This document shows, in pieces, positions 52,386 to 61,616 of a DNA stretch of 64,000 bases. Position 1 is the first letter of the stretch, and every line of letters starts with the position of its first letter. The notes under the pieces were generated by a model that worked only from the letters and a program-made list of their open reading frames with translations, was not told the origin of the DNA and did not search any database. Origin of the DNA: Betaproteobacteria bacterium (lineage in GTDB: Bacteria; Pseudomonadota; Gammaproteobacteria; Burkholderiales; CAIKXV01); assembly GCA_947458265.1 (NCBI GenBank), contig CANGYF010000003.1, forward strand, positions 186,001 to 250,000. Reading direction: 5' to 3'. The position numbers were made by a program, and so were the translations under genes.

Positions 52386-53320
52386 TGCAGTCTTTCCGCG
52401 GATTTGTGCCGAAGCGGTTGAAGAACCGGTTGAGGTCGGTCACGCAGCCCTGGAGGATTGCGGCAGCGCTATCGCCTCATGTGCCGGGCGCGGTGTGCGT
52501 CGATGTCGGCGCGTCTTTCTATCCGCACGAGAAGTGGTTGCCTTTCCTGCTGTCACCCGCTACGTCATGGATCGCCGTCGAGCCCAATGCGGCGAATCTT
52601 GGCTATCTGCACAATTGGGTGTGGCCTTGCAGGGTACGCGCCTGCACGACTGGCTTGAGCCGGGAGGGCGGCATCCAGACGCTCTACGTCACGAACGTCG
52701 ATACTGGTTCCAGCCTGCTGCCGCCCGAGATTCCGGCGTCAATGAAGCACCGTGTCACCAACCTCGACTACTTCTTTCCGGTGGTGGAGCGTCCGATCGA
52801 GACGATGACGCTGGAGCACGTCGTCCGCGAGGAAGCTCCTGGTTCGCCGATCTTCGTCAAGCTCGATACGCAGGGCACGGAGTTGTCGATCCTGCAGGGT
52901 GCCCATGCCATGCTGGAGCAGCATCGCATCGTCGGGATCGAGATGGAGGCGACGTTGCTCGCGCAGCCTCTGATGCGCGGGGCAGGGCTTTTCTGGGAGG
53001 CTTGCGAATACCTGCAAGGGCTCGGATATGAACTGCTCGACGTGAAGCCGATCCGCGCGGTTGGCCTGAGCGGGCGTCCAGCCCAAGGCTACCGTACCTA
53101 CCTCAACGAATGCGACGCAGTGTTCGCCCTGCGCCCGGACGTGGCGATGACCGTACCTGTCGAGCGCCGCGTCGGGCTGCTCTGTTTCTACCTGGCGAAC
53201 CTGCTCTACGAGGAAGCGCTCTCGACGATTGAACGGGATGCCCAGGTCGTCATGCTACTGCGTGAGCGGGGATGCGATATCGAGGGCTTTGCCGCGCTGC
53301 TGCGATCGGCAATCAAATGA
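52376..53320 (+). CDS. FkbM-family methyltransferase
   Basis: A 314-residue protein. AVCVDVGASFYPHEKWLPF, WIAVEPNAANLGYL, IFVKLDTQGTELSILQGA and VGIEMEATLLAQPLM follow the FkbM order. FkbM enzymes methylate hydroxyl groups of sugars or polyketides. Coupled to the dioxygenase gene by overlap and to the ABC exporter by ATGA, so methylation of a newly made hydroxyl is a natural but untested idea. Confidence 0.82.
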   Translation: MGLMQSFRGFVPKRLKNRLRSVTQPWRIAAALSPHVPGAVCVDVGASFYPHEKWLPFLLSPATSWIAVEPNAANLGYLHNWVWPCRVRACTTGLSREGGIQTLYVTNVDTGSSLLPPEIPASMKHRVTNLDYFFPVVERPIETMTLEHVVREEAPGSPIFVKLDTQGTELSILQGAHAMLEQHRIVGIEMEATLLAQPLMRGAGLFWEACEYLQGLGYELLDVKPIRAVGLSGRPAQGYRTYLNECDAVFALRPDVAMTVPVERRVGLLCFYLANLLYEEALSTIERDAQVVMLLRERGCDIEGFAALLRSAIK

Positions 53321-55089
53321 GTCGCCGGGCGGTGAATACCGACGCTTCGGAGTTCCAGTCCGGTGTGCCCCAGGATCCCCCGGCCAAGCCGGGAGGGCTG
53401 CTGCTCGACGCAAGGCAACTCGCGGCATACATCGTCTATGTCGCGCGCACGTTCAAGGCGTTCCACCTCGTCGTCGCCATGACGCTGCTCGCTCTCGTGC
53501 TCGAGTATGCGGCGACCAGCCTGATGATTCCGCTCGCACCAGGTAATGTCGCAGCCGAATCTGCGGTAACGGCCTTCTGGACGAGCGTGGCGGTGGTTTT
53601 GGGTCTGGAGCCCGTGCCGCGCACCTGGTTGTGGCTGTTCGTCATCGTCCTGCTGGCCCGCGTCGCGATCGGCTACGTGCTGGCGGTGCTGTCCACATGG
53701 CTCGGAAAGCGGGTGCATCGCGCACTTTCGGGCAAGGTGTTTGCCCATATCGTCATGGCCGAGCCTATGAGCCGGGTCTACACCCGTACGGTCGGCCATT
53801 ACATCACGATGGCCGGCGACGATACGTTCAAGAGCGGGACGATCCTGGCAAACCTGATGCAAGCAGCCGTGGGCGCTGCGACCGCAACTGTAGCCCTTGC
53901 GGTGCTCTACCAGTTTTCGCCGGCATGGTTCTTCTGGGTTGCCGGCTTCCTCGCGGTCTCGCTCGCGGGTATCAGCCTGCTGATGAATCGGGTTCTCGCG
54001 ATCAATGCCCGCGCAGTCGACTTGTCGCGCGAACTCGGCACTACGTTCATCGAGGCGCTCAACAGCCTGCGTTCGATCCGGTCGCTGCAGGCGGGTTCCT
54101 TCGTGATCCAGACGTATGCAAGCCAGATTCGGACGTACGTCCGCATGCTCGTGGCCATCGATGCGATCAAGTCGGCCGTGCGTACGGCGCCTGCAATCGG
54201 TCTTCTGCTCATTGCCGCGATCTTGTTGCGGCCAGGTTCGGATGTCGAGGCTGCCGCCGGGACTCTGATCGCCGCGACGGTGATCGTCATTCGCGTGTTT
54301 GCTGCCCTTGGCCAGATGGTCACAGCTGGCGCCCAGGTGTTTACCGACATTCGTGCGGTGAAGGATATCGGCGCCCTGGTCGAACTGGCTTCGCGCGAAC
54401 CCGTGTCATCGACGGTGGTGCCCGCGCCTGAAGTGCGGTCGATCACGCTGCGCGACGTCTGGTTCGGCTATGGTGAGCGCGGACAGGTATTGTCCGGTAT
54501 CGACTTCCGGTTCGATGCCGGCCGCACCTACGCGATCGTCGGTCCCTCGGGTGCGGGAAAATCCACCCTTGCCGATATCTTGCTCGGGCTTACCACGCCT
54601 GACCGCGGTGAGGTCCTCGTTAACGACGGGGCCGTTGACCTGGTGGTTGCCCGGCGCCGGTTTGCGCTGGTCGAGCAGCAGTCGAAGATCTTCTCGACCA
54701 CGCTTCGCGAAAACCTCCTGCTAGGGACGCAGGCGTCCGAGGCGGTGCTCCACGAGGCGCTCGATGTCGTAAGCCTCGGTGACCTGGTTCGCGGCCTTGG
54801 CGAGGGTTTGGACACTCGATTGAGCTACCTGGGCGAAAACTTCTCGGGTGGCCAGCGTCAACGGCTGGGTATCGCGCGCGCGCTCGTGCGCAACCCGCAG
54901 GTGCTGATCCTCGACGAGGCGACCAGCGCACTCGATCGGCATGTGCGTACCGAACTGGTTTCCCGGCTGCGTGAACGCATGAGTGCCGGGATCATCGTTT
55001 TCATCACGCACGACCCGGCGATCGAGGATATCGCTGACGAAATCCTGCGCGTCGATCCGGTAGCGGCCCACGGAGGGGAGCCCAGATGA
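53317..55089 (+). CDS. ABC exporter (PglK/MsbA-like flippase)
   Basis: A 590-residue half-transporter. About six membrane helices (LVVAMTLLALVLEYAATSL, WLWLFVIVLLARVAIGYVLA and others) are followed by a nucleotide-binding domain with Walker A VGPSGAGKST, signature FSGGQRQRLG, Walker B VLILDEATSALD and H-loop FITHD. Its place between sugar-tailoring and glycosyltransferase genes suggests a lipid-linked glycan flippase like PglK, rather than lipid A transport, which msbA covers. It overlaps neighbours on both sides as ATGA. Confidence 0.83.
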   Translation: MSRRAVNTDASEFQSGVPQDPPAKPGGLLLDARQLAAYIVYVARTFKAFHLVVAMTLLALVLEYAATSLMIPLAPGNVAAESAVTAFWTSVAVVLGLEPVPRTWLWLFVIVLLARVAIGYVLAVLSTWLGKRVHRALSGKVFAHIVMAEPMSRVYTRTVGHYITMAGDDTFKSGTILANLMQAAVGAATATVALAVLYQFSPAWFFWVAGFLAVSLAGISLLMNRVLAINARAVDLSRELGTTFIEALNSLRSIRSLQAGSFVIQTYASQIRTYVRMLVAIDAIKSAVRTAPAIGLLLIAAILLRPGSDVEAAAGTLIAATVIVIRVFAALGQMVTAGAQVFTDIRAVKDIGALVELASREPVSSTVVPAPEVRSITLRDVWFGYGERGQVLSGIDFRFDAGRTYAIVGPSGAGKSTLADILLGLTTPDRGEVLVNDGAVDLVVARRRFALVEQQSKIFSTTLRENLLLGTQASEAVLHEALDVVSLGDLVRGLGEGLDTRLSYLGENFSGGQRQRLGIARALVRNPQVLILDEATSALDRHVRTELVSRLRERMSAGIIVFITHDPAIEDIADEILRVDPVAAHGGEPR

Positions 55090-56228
55090 AGATTGCTATC
55101 CTCGACACCTACTATCCCGATGTGCTGTCTGCCCGCTACCGCAGCGAGCCCGGGCTCGCGCTGACAGGGTATGCGAACCAGCATGCCGCGCTGATTGCGC
55201 TGGCCTTCGGCACTTCGGATTTCTATTCACGTCACCTTAACGATCTGGGCCATCAGGCGAGCGACCTGATCGTCAATTGCGAACCGCTGCAGCGTGCATG
55301 GGCGCGCGAAACGGGCGTGCGCGTGGCTGCAGCGCAGATGCGCATCCCACATCGGTATTTCCGCCTGCCCGTAATCGGATCAATGGCTTGTGCGCTGTCG
55401 GGGTTCTCGCGGATCGCGTTGGCGCAGCTAGAGGCGCTGCAGCCGGATATCCTCTACTGCCAAGACCTCTGGTTCATGACGCCCCAACTGGCGCGGCGCC
55501 TGCGCCCGCATGTGGGCCGCATCGTCGGACAGACGGCCAGTCCCCTGCCTCCACCCGAGTACCTGGCCAGTTACGACCTGATCGTCACGTCGTTCCCACA
55601 TTATGTGCCCCGCCTGCGAGCGCTCGGCATTGCGGCTGAGTACCTGCCTATCGCCTTCGAACCCGCGGTGCTCGATCGCATCGGGACGGTCAAGCGCGAT
55701 ATCGGGGCCAGTTTTGTCGGCGGAATCAGCCGTCATCACGGGCGCGCGCTGCCCATGCTGGAATACCTCGCGCGCAATACACCGATCGAGTTCTTCGGCT
55801 ATGGCGCCGAGCGGCTCGGGTACGACTCGCCGATACGTGAACGCCACCACGGCGAAGCCTGGGCGCTTGACATGTACCGCGCGATCGCCCGGAGCCATGT
55901 GACCTTCAACAGGCACATCGATGTCGCCGAGGATAATGCGAACAACATGCGTTTGTACGAGGCGACCGGTGTGGGTACCTTGCTGATCACCGACAGCAAG
56001 CGGAACCTCGCGCAGCTGTTCGAGCCAGGTCGGGAAGTAGTCGTCTATTCGGACGCAGAGGAAGCGGCACGCCTGATTCGTCACTATCTCGAGCATCCGG
56101 ACGAGGCGGCAGAGATCGCCCGGGCCGGGCAGGCTCGGACGCTGCGCGAGCATACCTATCGCCAGCGCATGGAGTCGCTCGTGCCAATGCTCGAAAGATG
56201 CCTCGAGCAGCCTCGGCGGCCAGGCTGA
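55086..56228 (+). CDS. CgeB-like glycosyltransferase
   Basis: A 380-residue GT-B-type protein. The C-terminal part has NNMRLYEATGVGTLLITDS, LFEPGREVVVYSDAEEA, and REHTYRQRM, matching the CgeB/Glyco_trans_1_2 region. The N-terminal half contains ILYCQDLWFMTPQLARRL and SYDLIVTSFPHYVP. The donor is unknown. Start in an ATGA overlap with the ABC gene. Confidence 0.75.
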   Translation: MKIAILDTYYPDVLSARYRSEPGLALTGYANQHAALIALAFGTSDFYSRHLNDLGHQASDLIVNCEPLQRAWARETGVRVAAAQMRIPHRYFRLPVIGSMACALSGFSRIALAQLEALQPDILYCQDLWFMTPQLARRLRPHVGRIVGQTASPLPPPEYLASYDLIVTSFPHYVPRLRALGIAAEYLPIAFEPAVLDRIGTVKRDIGASFVGGISRHHGRALPMLEYLARNTPIEFFGYGAERLGYDSPIRERHHGEAWALDMYRAIARSHVTFNRHIDVAEDNANNMRLYEATGVGTLLITDSKRNLAQLFEPGREVVVYSDAEEAARLIRHYLEHPDEAAEIARAGQARTLREHTYRQRMESLVPMLERCLEQPRRPG

Positions 56229-56240
56229 GGGGCCGTATCG

Positions 56241-57227
56241 ATGCCATTCTTCTGCACGCTTTTCGATAGCAACTATCTGGTCAAGGGGCTGGCGATGCTG
56301 CGCTCGCTCGCTGCACATTGCCCCCAGTCGCAGACATACGTCCTTTGCATGGACGAGGAGGCACGCAGGCTGCTCGATCGGATCGATCCGCCGGGTACAG
56401 TACGCCTTTCGCTGTCGGATATTGAAGATGAGGCCCTGCTCGCGGTGAAGCCGGGCCGTAGCCTCGCCGAGTACTGCTGGACGCTCTCGCCCTGCCTGCC
56501 GTGGTACCTGCTCGAGCGCTATCCCGAGATCGACGGCATCACCTACCTCGACGCTGATTTGTACTTCTTCGCGCCCGTCGAGCCGCTGTTCTGGGAGATC
56601 GGCCCCGCATCCATCGCGGTGATTGAGCACCGGTTCGTCGAGCCGCTGCAGCACCTGGAGATCCGCGGGCGCTTCTGCGTCGAGTGGGTGGGCTTCCGGC
56701 GCGACGAGCAGGGCCTCGCCTGCCTGCGCCGTTGGCGCGAGCAGTGCATCGAGTGGTGCTTCTACAAGCTCGAGGACGACCGGATGGCGGACCAGAAGTA
56801 CCTCGACGCATGGCCCGCCCGGTATCCGTCGCTGCACGTGATCGGCCATCCGGGCGCCGGACTTGCACCCTGGAACTACGCGCGCTACCGCATCGAGGAG
56901 GCTGGTGCCGACCCCGACGGGCGTCCCATGTTCACCAGCGACGGCGAGCCGCTGATCTTCTACCACTTCCACCAGCTGCAGTTCCTGGAGAACGGTACCT
57001 TCGACCGGGCCTCGGCCGAGTACCTCGACACTGGCCCGCTACCGGTGCGGCTCTACGAGGTCTATGAGGCGGAGCTGCGGCGCACCTTCGAAGAGGTGCG
57101 CCGGCTGTCACCGGGCTTCTCCCGGGGACTGAGGCCAGTGCTGCGCGTGAAGTCGCAGCGGCTCGTCCAGCGCTTCCTGCCAAAATTCGTAAAGGAGTGG
57201 CTGAAGAAGGTCGTGGCCGCGGTCTGA
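56241..57227 (+). CDS. GT-A-fold glycosyltransferase-like protein
   Basis: A 328-residue protein. FFCTLFDSNYLVKGLAMLRSL at the N-terminus and ITYLDADLYFFAPVEPLF (DxD) indicate a GT-A nucleotide-diphospho-sugar transferase, related to GT8 or similar. It ends with a basic C-terminal helix. It is the last gene of the plus-strand run, 10 bases from the stop of the convergent methyltransferase. Confidence 0.72.
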   Translation: MPFFCTLFDSNYLVKGLAMLRSLAAHCPQSQTYVLCMDEEARRLLDRIDPPGTVRLSLSDIEDEALLAVKPGRSLAEYCWTLSPCLPWYLLERYPEIDGITYLDADLYFFAPVEPLFWEIGPASIAVIEHRFVEPLQHLEIRGRFCVEWVGFRRDEQGLACLRRWREQCIEWCFYKLEDDRMADQKYLDAWPARYPSLHVIGHPGAGLAPWNYARYRIEEAGADPDGRPMFTSDGEPLIFYHFHQLQFLENGTFDRASAEYLDTGPLPVRLYEVYEAELRRTFEEVRRLSPGFSRGLRPVLRVKSQRLVQRFLPKFVKEWLKKVVAAV

Positions 57228-57237
57228 TCGCTGCGGC

Positions 57238-58095
57238 TTAGCCGTCCAGCGCGCAGAGGTAGCCTCCCAGACCGATCGGCTCGCCGGCGATGCGGAATGC
57301 ATCGGCTTCCTCGTCGAGGCGGGCGCGGATTGTGTAGCGCGTGCGCAGCAGCCCTTCGATCGCCTCGCGCGGCACGACCACGTTCGGGTAGGACACCGTG
57401 CGATCGGCCACGTCGGGCGGCAGCGGCCCGGGCCCGTTGCTGGACAGGCGCGACTTCTGGACGCTGAACAGCGTGCCCGGGCCGTCGCGGAAGGCTGTGC
57501 GGGTGATCACGAGGTGCGGCGCCGCCAGCCCGACGAGGCGCTCCAGGAAGGCCAGTGGATCGGGGCAGCAGTGCAGCGCGCCGCTAGTGAACACAAGGTC
57601 AACCGTACCCAGGTGGGCGCGGGCGGCGTCCACGTCGTCGAAGAACGCGAGCGAGCCGTCGCACATCGGCGCGGCCGCGCGGACCATAGCCGGCGTCTCG
57701 ACCACTGCCCAGTTCAGCGCGCGTGTGCTTCCGAGTGCGCTGCGGGCGATCGTGTAGTGCGTACCGCCGCCGCCGCCGAAGTCGAGCACCGAGAGCGGAC
57801 GCGAGGCGGGTACGCCGGCTATGCCGATGGCCGCGAGCGTACGCAGCGCGGATAACTCGAGCACGCAGGACCGCGCAAGGGACTGGCGGTAGGCGGCGTT
57901 CTTGGCCACGATGACCTGCACCAAGTCGGTAGCCTCGTACGCATCGGACTCGCTGGCGGCCCGGGCCTGCTCGTAGTTCGGGAACGCGGTTGCATCGAGC
58001 ATGCGCCGGCGCAGCGCGGAGGCGAGCAGCGGCGGCAGTAGTTCCTTGATCAATGCTTTGATGATGACTCCCGTACCGTTGAATGGACGCGGCAC
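57238..58095 (-). CDS. Methyltransferase, TIGR04325-like
   Basis: A 285-residue protein with LSVLDFGGGGGTHYTIARSA (SAM motif), AVVETPAMV and VFTSGALHCCPDPLAFLE; this GGGGGTHY form is typical of TIGR04325 methyltransferases found in LPS loci. The target is unknown. The start is a GTG at 58095 with AGGAG unusually close; a later start is possible. It follows rmlD on the same strand. Confidence 0.75.
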   Translation of the reverse strand: MPRPFNGTGVIIKALIKELLPPLLASALRRRMLDATAFPNYEQARAASESDAYEATDLVQVIVAKNAAYRQSLARSCVLELSALRTLAAIGIAGVPASRPLSVLDFGGGGGTHYTIARSALGSTRALNWAVVETPAMVRAAAPMCDGSLAFFDDVDAARAHLGTVDLVFTSGALHCCPDPLAFLERLVGLAAPHLVITRTAFRDGPGTLFSVQKSRLSSNGPGPLPPDVADRTVSYPNVVVPREAIEGLLRTRYTIRARLDEEADAFRIAGEPIGLGGYLCALDG

Positions 58096-58143
58096 TCTCC
58101 TGCCATTACCGACACGGATTGTACGTTAACGCCGGCGGGCTGA

Positions 58144-59076
58144 TCAGCACGCCGGCGCTTTCGCGAGGCAGCGGGCGAGGGCGTCGTCCCAGCGCTGCAG
58201 CACGATCCCCAGCCGGGACTCAATCCGTGTGCAGTCCAGCACCGACCATGCAGGCCTCGGGGCTGGCAGCGGATAGTCCGCCGTGCCAATCGCCCGCAGC
58301 CGCGGTGCACGCACGGCCGCATGGCGGAAGATCGCCGACGCGAAGCCCAACCAGGAGGTCGAGCCGGCGGCCGTGGCGTGGTACAGGCCCGCGACTTGCG
58401 GCCAGGTCGAGGGGTCGTGTGCGTGATGGTCCAGCACCTGCAGCGTCGCCTCAGCGAGGCTGCGGCTCCAGGTTGGGCTGCCCCACTGGTCATCAACCAC
58501 GCCGATTTCCTCGCGCTCCTCGGCCAAGCGCAGCATCGTGCGCAGGAAGTTGTGGCCGGACAGCCCGTAGATCCAGCTAGTGCGCAGGATCACTGCTGCG
58601 CAGCCGGTGGCAGTGATCGCCTGCTCTCCTTCGAGCTTGCTGCGGCCATAGGCACCGAGCGGCGCGACCGGGTCGTCCTCGCGGTACGGCCGGCGCGCGC
58701 TGCCGTCGAACACGTAGTCAGTCGAGTAGTGCACCAGCAGGGCGCCGCGGTCGCGCGCGGCCGCTGCCATCGCCGCCGGTGCTCCGGCGTTGATCCGATG
58801 GCAGGCGTCCGGCTCGGCCTCCGCACGGTCGACCGCCGTCCATGCAGCCGCATTGACGATGACCTGCGGCTTCGCCCGGACGATCGCCGCGTGCACGGCA
58901 TCGGGGTCCGACAGGTCGCAGCCTGCACGGTCGAGCGCGGTCAGTTCGTAGGCTGGCTGCGGCAGGGGCGGCACACCCGCCCTGCTTACCGCATTGGCGC
59001 CAGTACGCTGCCCGAACTGCCGCATGATTTCACCACCCACCTGCCCGTTGCGGCCGAACAGCAGCACCCTTGTCAC
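58144..59076 (-). CDS. rmlD: dTDP-4-dehydrorhamnose reductase
   Basis: A 310-residue SDR: RVLLFGRNGQVGGEIMRQFG, VIVNAAAWTAVDRAEAEPDA, HYSTDYVFDGS and YGRSKLEGEQAI (Tyr and Lys) are RmlD features. It makes dTDP-L-rhamnose. GTG start overlapping the rmlC stop as GTGA. Confidence 0.95.
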   Translation of the reverse strand: MTRVLLFGRNGQVGGEIMRQFGQRTGANAVSRAGVPPLPQPAYELTALDRAGCDLSDPDAVHAAIVRAKPQVIVNAAAWTAVDRAEAEPDACHRINAGAPAAMAAAARDRGALLVHYSTDYVFDGSARRPYREDDPVAPLGAYGRSKLEGEQAITATGCAAVILRTSWIYGLSGHNFLRTMLRLAEEREEIGVVDDQWGSPTWSRSLAEATLQVLDHHAHDPSTWPQVAGLYHATAAGSTSWLGFASAIFRHAAVRAPRLRAIGTADYPLPAPRPAWSVLDCTRIESRLGIVLQRWDDALARCLAKAPAC

Positions 59077-59636
59077 GGATGAGTCTCCGCCTCGGCGAGC
59101 GGTTGGCCGGCGCGGTCGCGTGTTGACAGCACCGGCCGCGCGGCGGCTGACTGGTGCACTTCAGATATTGGCCATGCGATACCGATCTGCAGGTCGTTCC
59201 AGGCGATAGAGCGCTCGAACTGCGGGGCGTAGTAGTCGGTGGTCTTGTAGAGCACCTCGGCCCGCTCGGACAGCACCAGAAACCCGTGCGCGAAACCCGG
59301 TGGCACCCAGACCATCTTCCGGTTGGTCGCCGACAGCCGTTGCCCGGTCCACTGGCCGAAGCGCGGCGAACTGCGCCGGATGTCGACCGCGACGTCGAAC
59401 ACTTCGCCTACCACCGCGCGCAGCAACTTGCCCTGCGCCTGCTGCAACTGGTAGTGCAGGCCACGCAGAACGCCGGCGAGCGAGATCGAGTGGTTGTCCT
59501 GCACGAACGGCAAGTCGATGCCAGCTTCGGCCATCTCACGGGCGTTGAAGCTCTCGAAGAGCAGACCACGCGCGTCGGTATAGGTACTTGCCTCTATCAG
59601 CAGCACTTCCGGGAGGCTGGTCGCTTCTATCCGCAT
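59073..59636 (-). CDS. rmlC: dTDP-4-dehydrorhamnose 3,5-epimerase
   Basis: A 187-residue cupin epimerase: DARGLLFESFNAREM, FVQDNHSISLAGVLRGLHYQ with catalytic His, GEVFDVAVDIRRSSP, VPPGFAHGFLVLSERAEVLY. The ATG at 59636 gives the family length. It precedes rmlD. Confidence 0.96.
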   Translation of the reverse strand: MRIEATSLPEVLLIEASTYTDARGLLFESFNAREMAEAGIDLPFVQDNHSISLAGVLRGLHYQLQQAQGKLLRAVVGEVFDVAVDIRRSSPRFGQWTGQRLSATNRKMVWVPPGFAHGFLVLSERAEVLYKTTDYYAPQFERSIAWNDLQIGIAWPISEVHQSAAARPVLSTRDRAGQPLAEAETHP

Positions 59637-59655
59637 GGTCTTCAGCGCGGGCCTT

Positions 59656-60531
59656 CTATTGGAGGCCCTCCTGCAGAACGCTGCGCAGGTAATCGCCATA
59701 ACCACTATTGCCGAGCGCTCTGGCGAGTACATCCAGGGCTGTGTTGTCGATCCAGCCTTGGCGCCATGCAATCTCTTCCAGGCAGGCAAGCTTCAAGCCC
59801 TGCCGCTTTTCGATGGTCTGGATGAACTGTCCCGCTTCCAGCAAAGAGTCATGCGTGCCGGTGTCGAGCCACGCCATTCCGCGCCCGAGGGGAATCACAT
59901 CGAGTTCACCCCTATCCAGGTAAGCGCAGTTGAGATCCGTTATCTCGAGTTCGCCGCGCGCGGAGGGCTTCAGCGTGGCAGCCAACTCGGGCGCGCGTCC
60001 GTCGTAGAAGTACAGGCCGGTTACTGCGTAACGCGATCGCGGTTTTGCGGGCTTCTCTTCCAGCCGGAGTGCGCGGCCCTGTGCATCGAATTCAACGACT
60101 CCATAACGTTGCGGGTCAGTGACTGGATAAGCGAAAACCGTTGCCCCTGAGGAACGCTCGACTGCACGGCTGAGAATGGTGGTCAGCTCGTTGCCGTGGA
60201 AGATATTGTCACCGAGTACAAGCGCGCAGCCCTTGCCAGCGAGGAACTCCCGGCCGATCAACAGCGCTTGGGCGATGCCGTCGGGTTTTGGCTGTACCGC
60301 ATAGGACAAGTCCAGTCCCCAGCGCGATCCGTCGCCCAGCAACTGCTGGAAGCGCGGCGTGTCCTGGGGGGTCGAGATCAGTAGCACTTCGCGGATCCCA
60401 GCCAGCATCAAGGTCGACAGCGGGTAGTACACCATCGGCTTGTCGTACACCGGCAGCAATTGCTTGGACACGGCCAGGGTTGCTGGATGCAGGCGGGTTC
60501 CTGCACCGCCTGCCAGGAGGATCCCTTTCAT
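59656..60531 (-). CDS. rmlA: Glucose-1-phosphate thymidylyltransferase
   Basis: A 291-residue protein: [48 protein letters not shown] and [13 protein letters not shown]. It makes dTDP-glucose, feeding rhamnose and possibly the FdtA/FdtB amino sugar. ATGA overlap with rmlB. Confidence 0.97.
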   Translation of the reverse strand: MKGILLAGGAGTRLHPATLAVSKQLLPVYDKPMVYYPLSTLMLAGIREVLLISTPQDTPRFQQLLGDGSRWGLDLSYAVQPKPDGIAQALLIGREFLAGKGCALVLGDNIFHGNELTTILSRAVERSSGATVFAYPVTDPQRYGVVEFDAQGRALRLEEKPAKPRSRYAVTGLYFYDGRAPELAATLKPSARGELEITDLNCAYLDRGELDVIPLGRGMAWLDTGTHDSLLEAGQFIQTIEKRQGLKLACLEEIAWRQGWIDNTALDVLARALGNSGYGDYLRSVLQEGLQ

Positions 60532-61616
60532 CGTGCACGCTCCCCGCTGCGGTAGTTGGTGTCGAGCCACTGCCGATAGGCGCCGGTCTCGATGCCGGTG
60601 ATCCATGCATCGTTCTCGAGGTACCAGTCCACCGTATCGCGCAGGCCCTGCTCGAAGGCGACCGCTGGCGTCCAGCCCAGTTCGGCCGCGATCTTGCGCT
60701 GATCGATGGCATAGCGTCGATCGTGGCCGGGGCGGTCGGTCACATAGGCGATCTGCGCCGCATACGAAGCGCCATCGGCCCGGGGCGACCGCTCGTCGAG
60801 CAGGCTGCATAGCATGTTCACCACCGACAGGTTCTCGCGCTCAGCGCTGCCGCCAATGTTGTAGGTCTCGCCAGGCCTGCCGCGCGCGAGCACCGCGCGC
60901 AGTGCACTCGCATGGTCGCTCACATGCAGCCAGTCGCGCACCTGCCGGCCATCGCCATACACAGGAAGGCGTTCGCCGCGCCGCGCGTTACGGATCATCA
61001 GCGGCACCAGCTTCTCCGGGAACTGCAGCGGGCCGTAGTTGTTCGAGCAGTGTGTGATGATCGCCGGCAGGCCGTAGGTGTGGAACGCCGCCTGCACGAG
61101 GTGGTCGGCCGCTGCCTTCGACGCGGAATAGGGGCTGCGCGGAGAGTAGGGCGTTGTCTCGCTGAAGGGCGGGTCGGACGGACCCAGCGCGCCGAACACT
61201 TCGTCGGTCGAGACCTGGATGAAGCGGAACGCCGCGCGCTCGGTCGCGTCGAGCGTCGTATACCACTCGCGCGCCGCCTCGATCAGGTTGAAGGTGCCGA
61301 CGATGTTGGTCTGCACGAACGCGTCCGGGCCGAGGATCGAGCGGTCGACATGGCTCTCGGCGGCGAAGTTCACGATCGCGCGCACCCGGTGTTCGCGCAG
61401 CAGCCGCGAGACGAGCGCGCGATCGTTGATGTCCCCGTGCACGAACCGGTGCCGTTCATCGCCCGCCACCGGGTCCAGGCTGGCGAGGTTGCCAGCGTAG
61501 GTCAGAGCATCCAGGTTGACGAGGGGGCATGCGTCCGGGTTCGAAGGTGCCAGCCAGTCAAGCACGAAGTTCGCGCCGATGAAGCCGGCGCCGCCGGTGA
61601 CGAGGATCGCGTCCAT
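60528..61616 (-). CDS. rmlB: dTDP-glucose 4,6-dehydratase
   Basis: A 362-residue extended [63 protein letters not shown] (Tyr-x3-Lys), [15 protein letters not shown]. Its product dTDP-4-keto-6-deoxyglucose is a branch point to rhamnose (RmlC/D) and to FdtA. The start overlaps the upstream epimerase stop as TGATG. Confidence 0.97.
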   Translation of the reverse strand: MDAILVTGGAGFIGANFVLDWLAPSNPDACPLVNLDALTYAGNLASLDPVAGDERHRFVHGDINDRALVSRLLREHRVRAIVNFAAESHVDRSILGPDAFVQTNIVGTFNLIEAAREWYTTLDATERAAFRFIQVSTDEVFGALGPSDPPFSETTPYSPRSPYSASKAAADHLVQAAFHTYGLPAIITHCSNNYGPLQFPEKLVPLMIRNARRGERLPVYGDGRQVRDWLHVSDHASALRAVLARGRPGETYNIGGSAERENLSVVNMLCSLLDERSPRADGASYAAQIAYVTDRPGHDRRYAIDQRKIAAELGWTPAVAFEQGLRDTVDWYLENDAWITGIETGAYRQWLDTNYRSGERAR

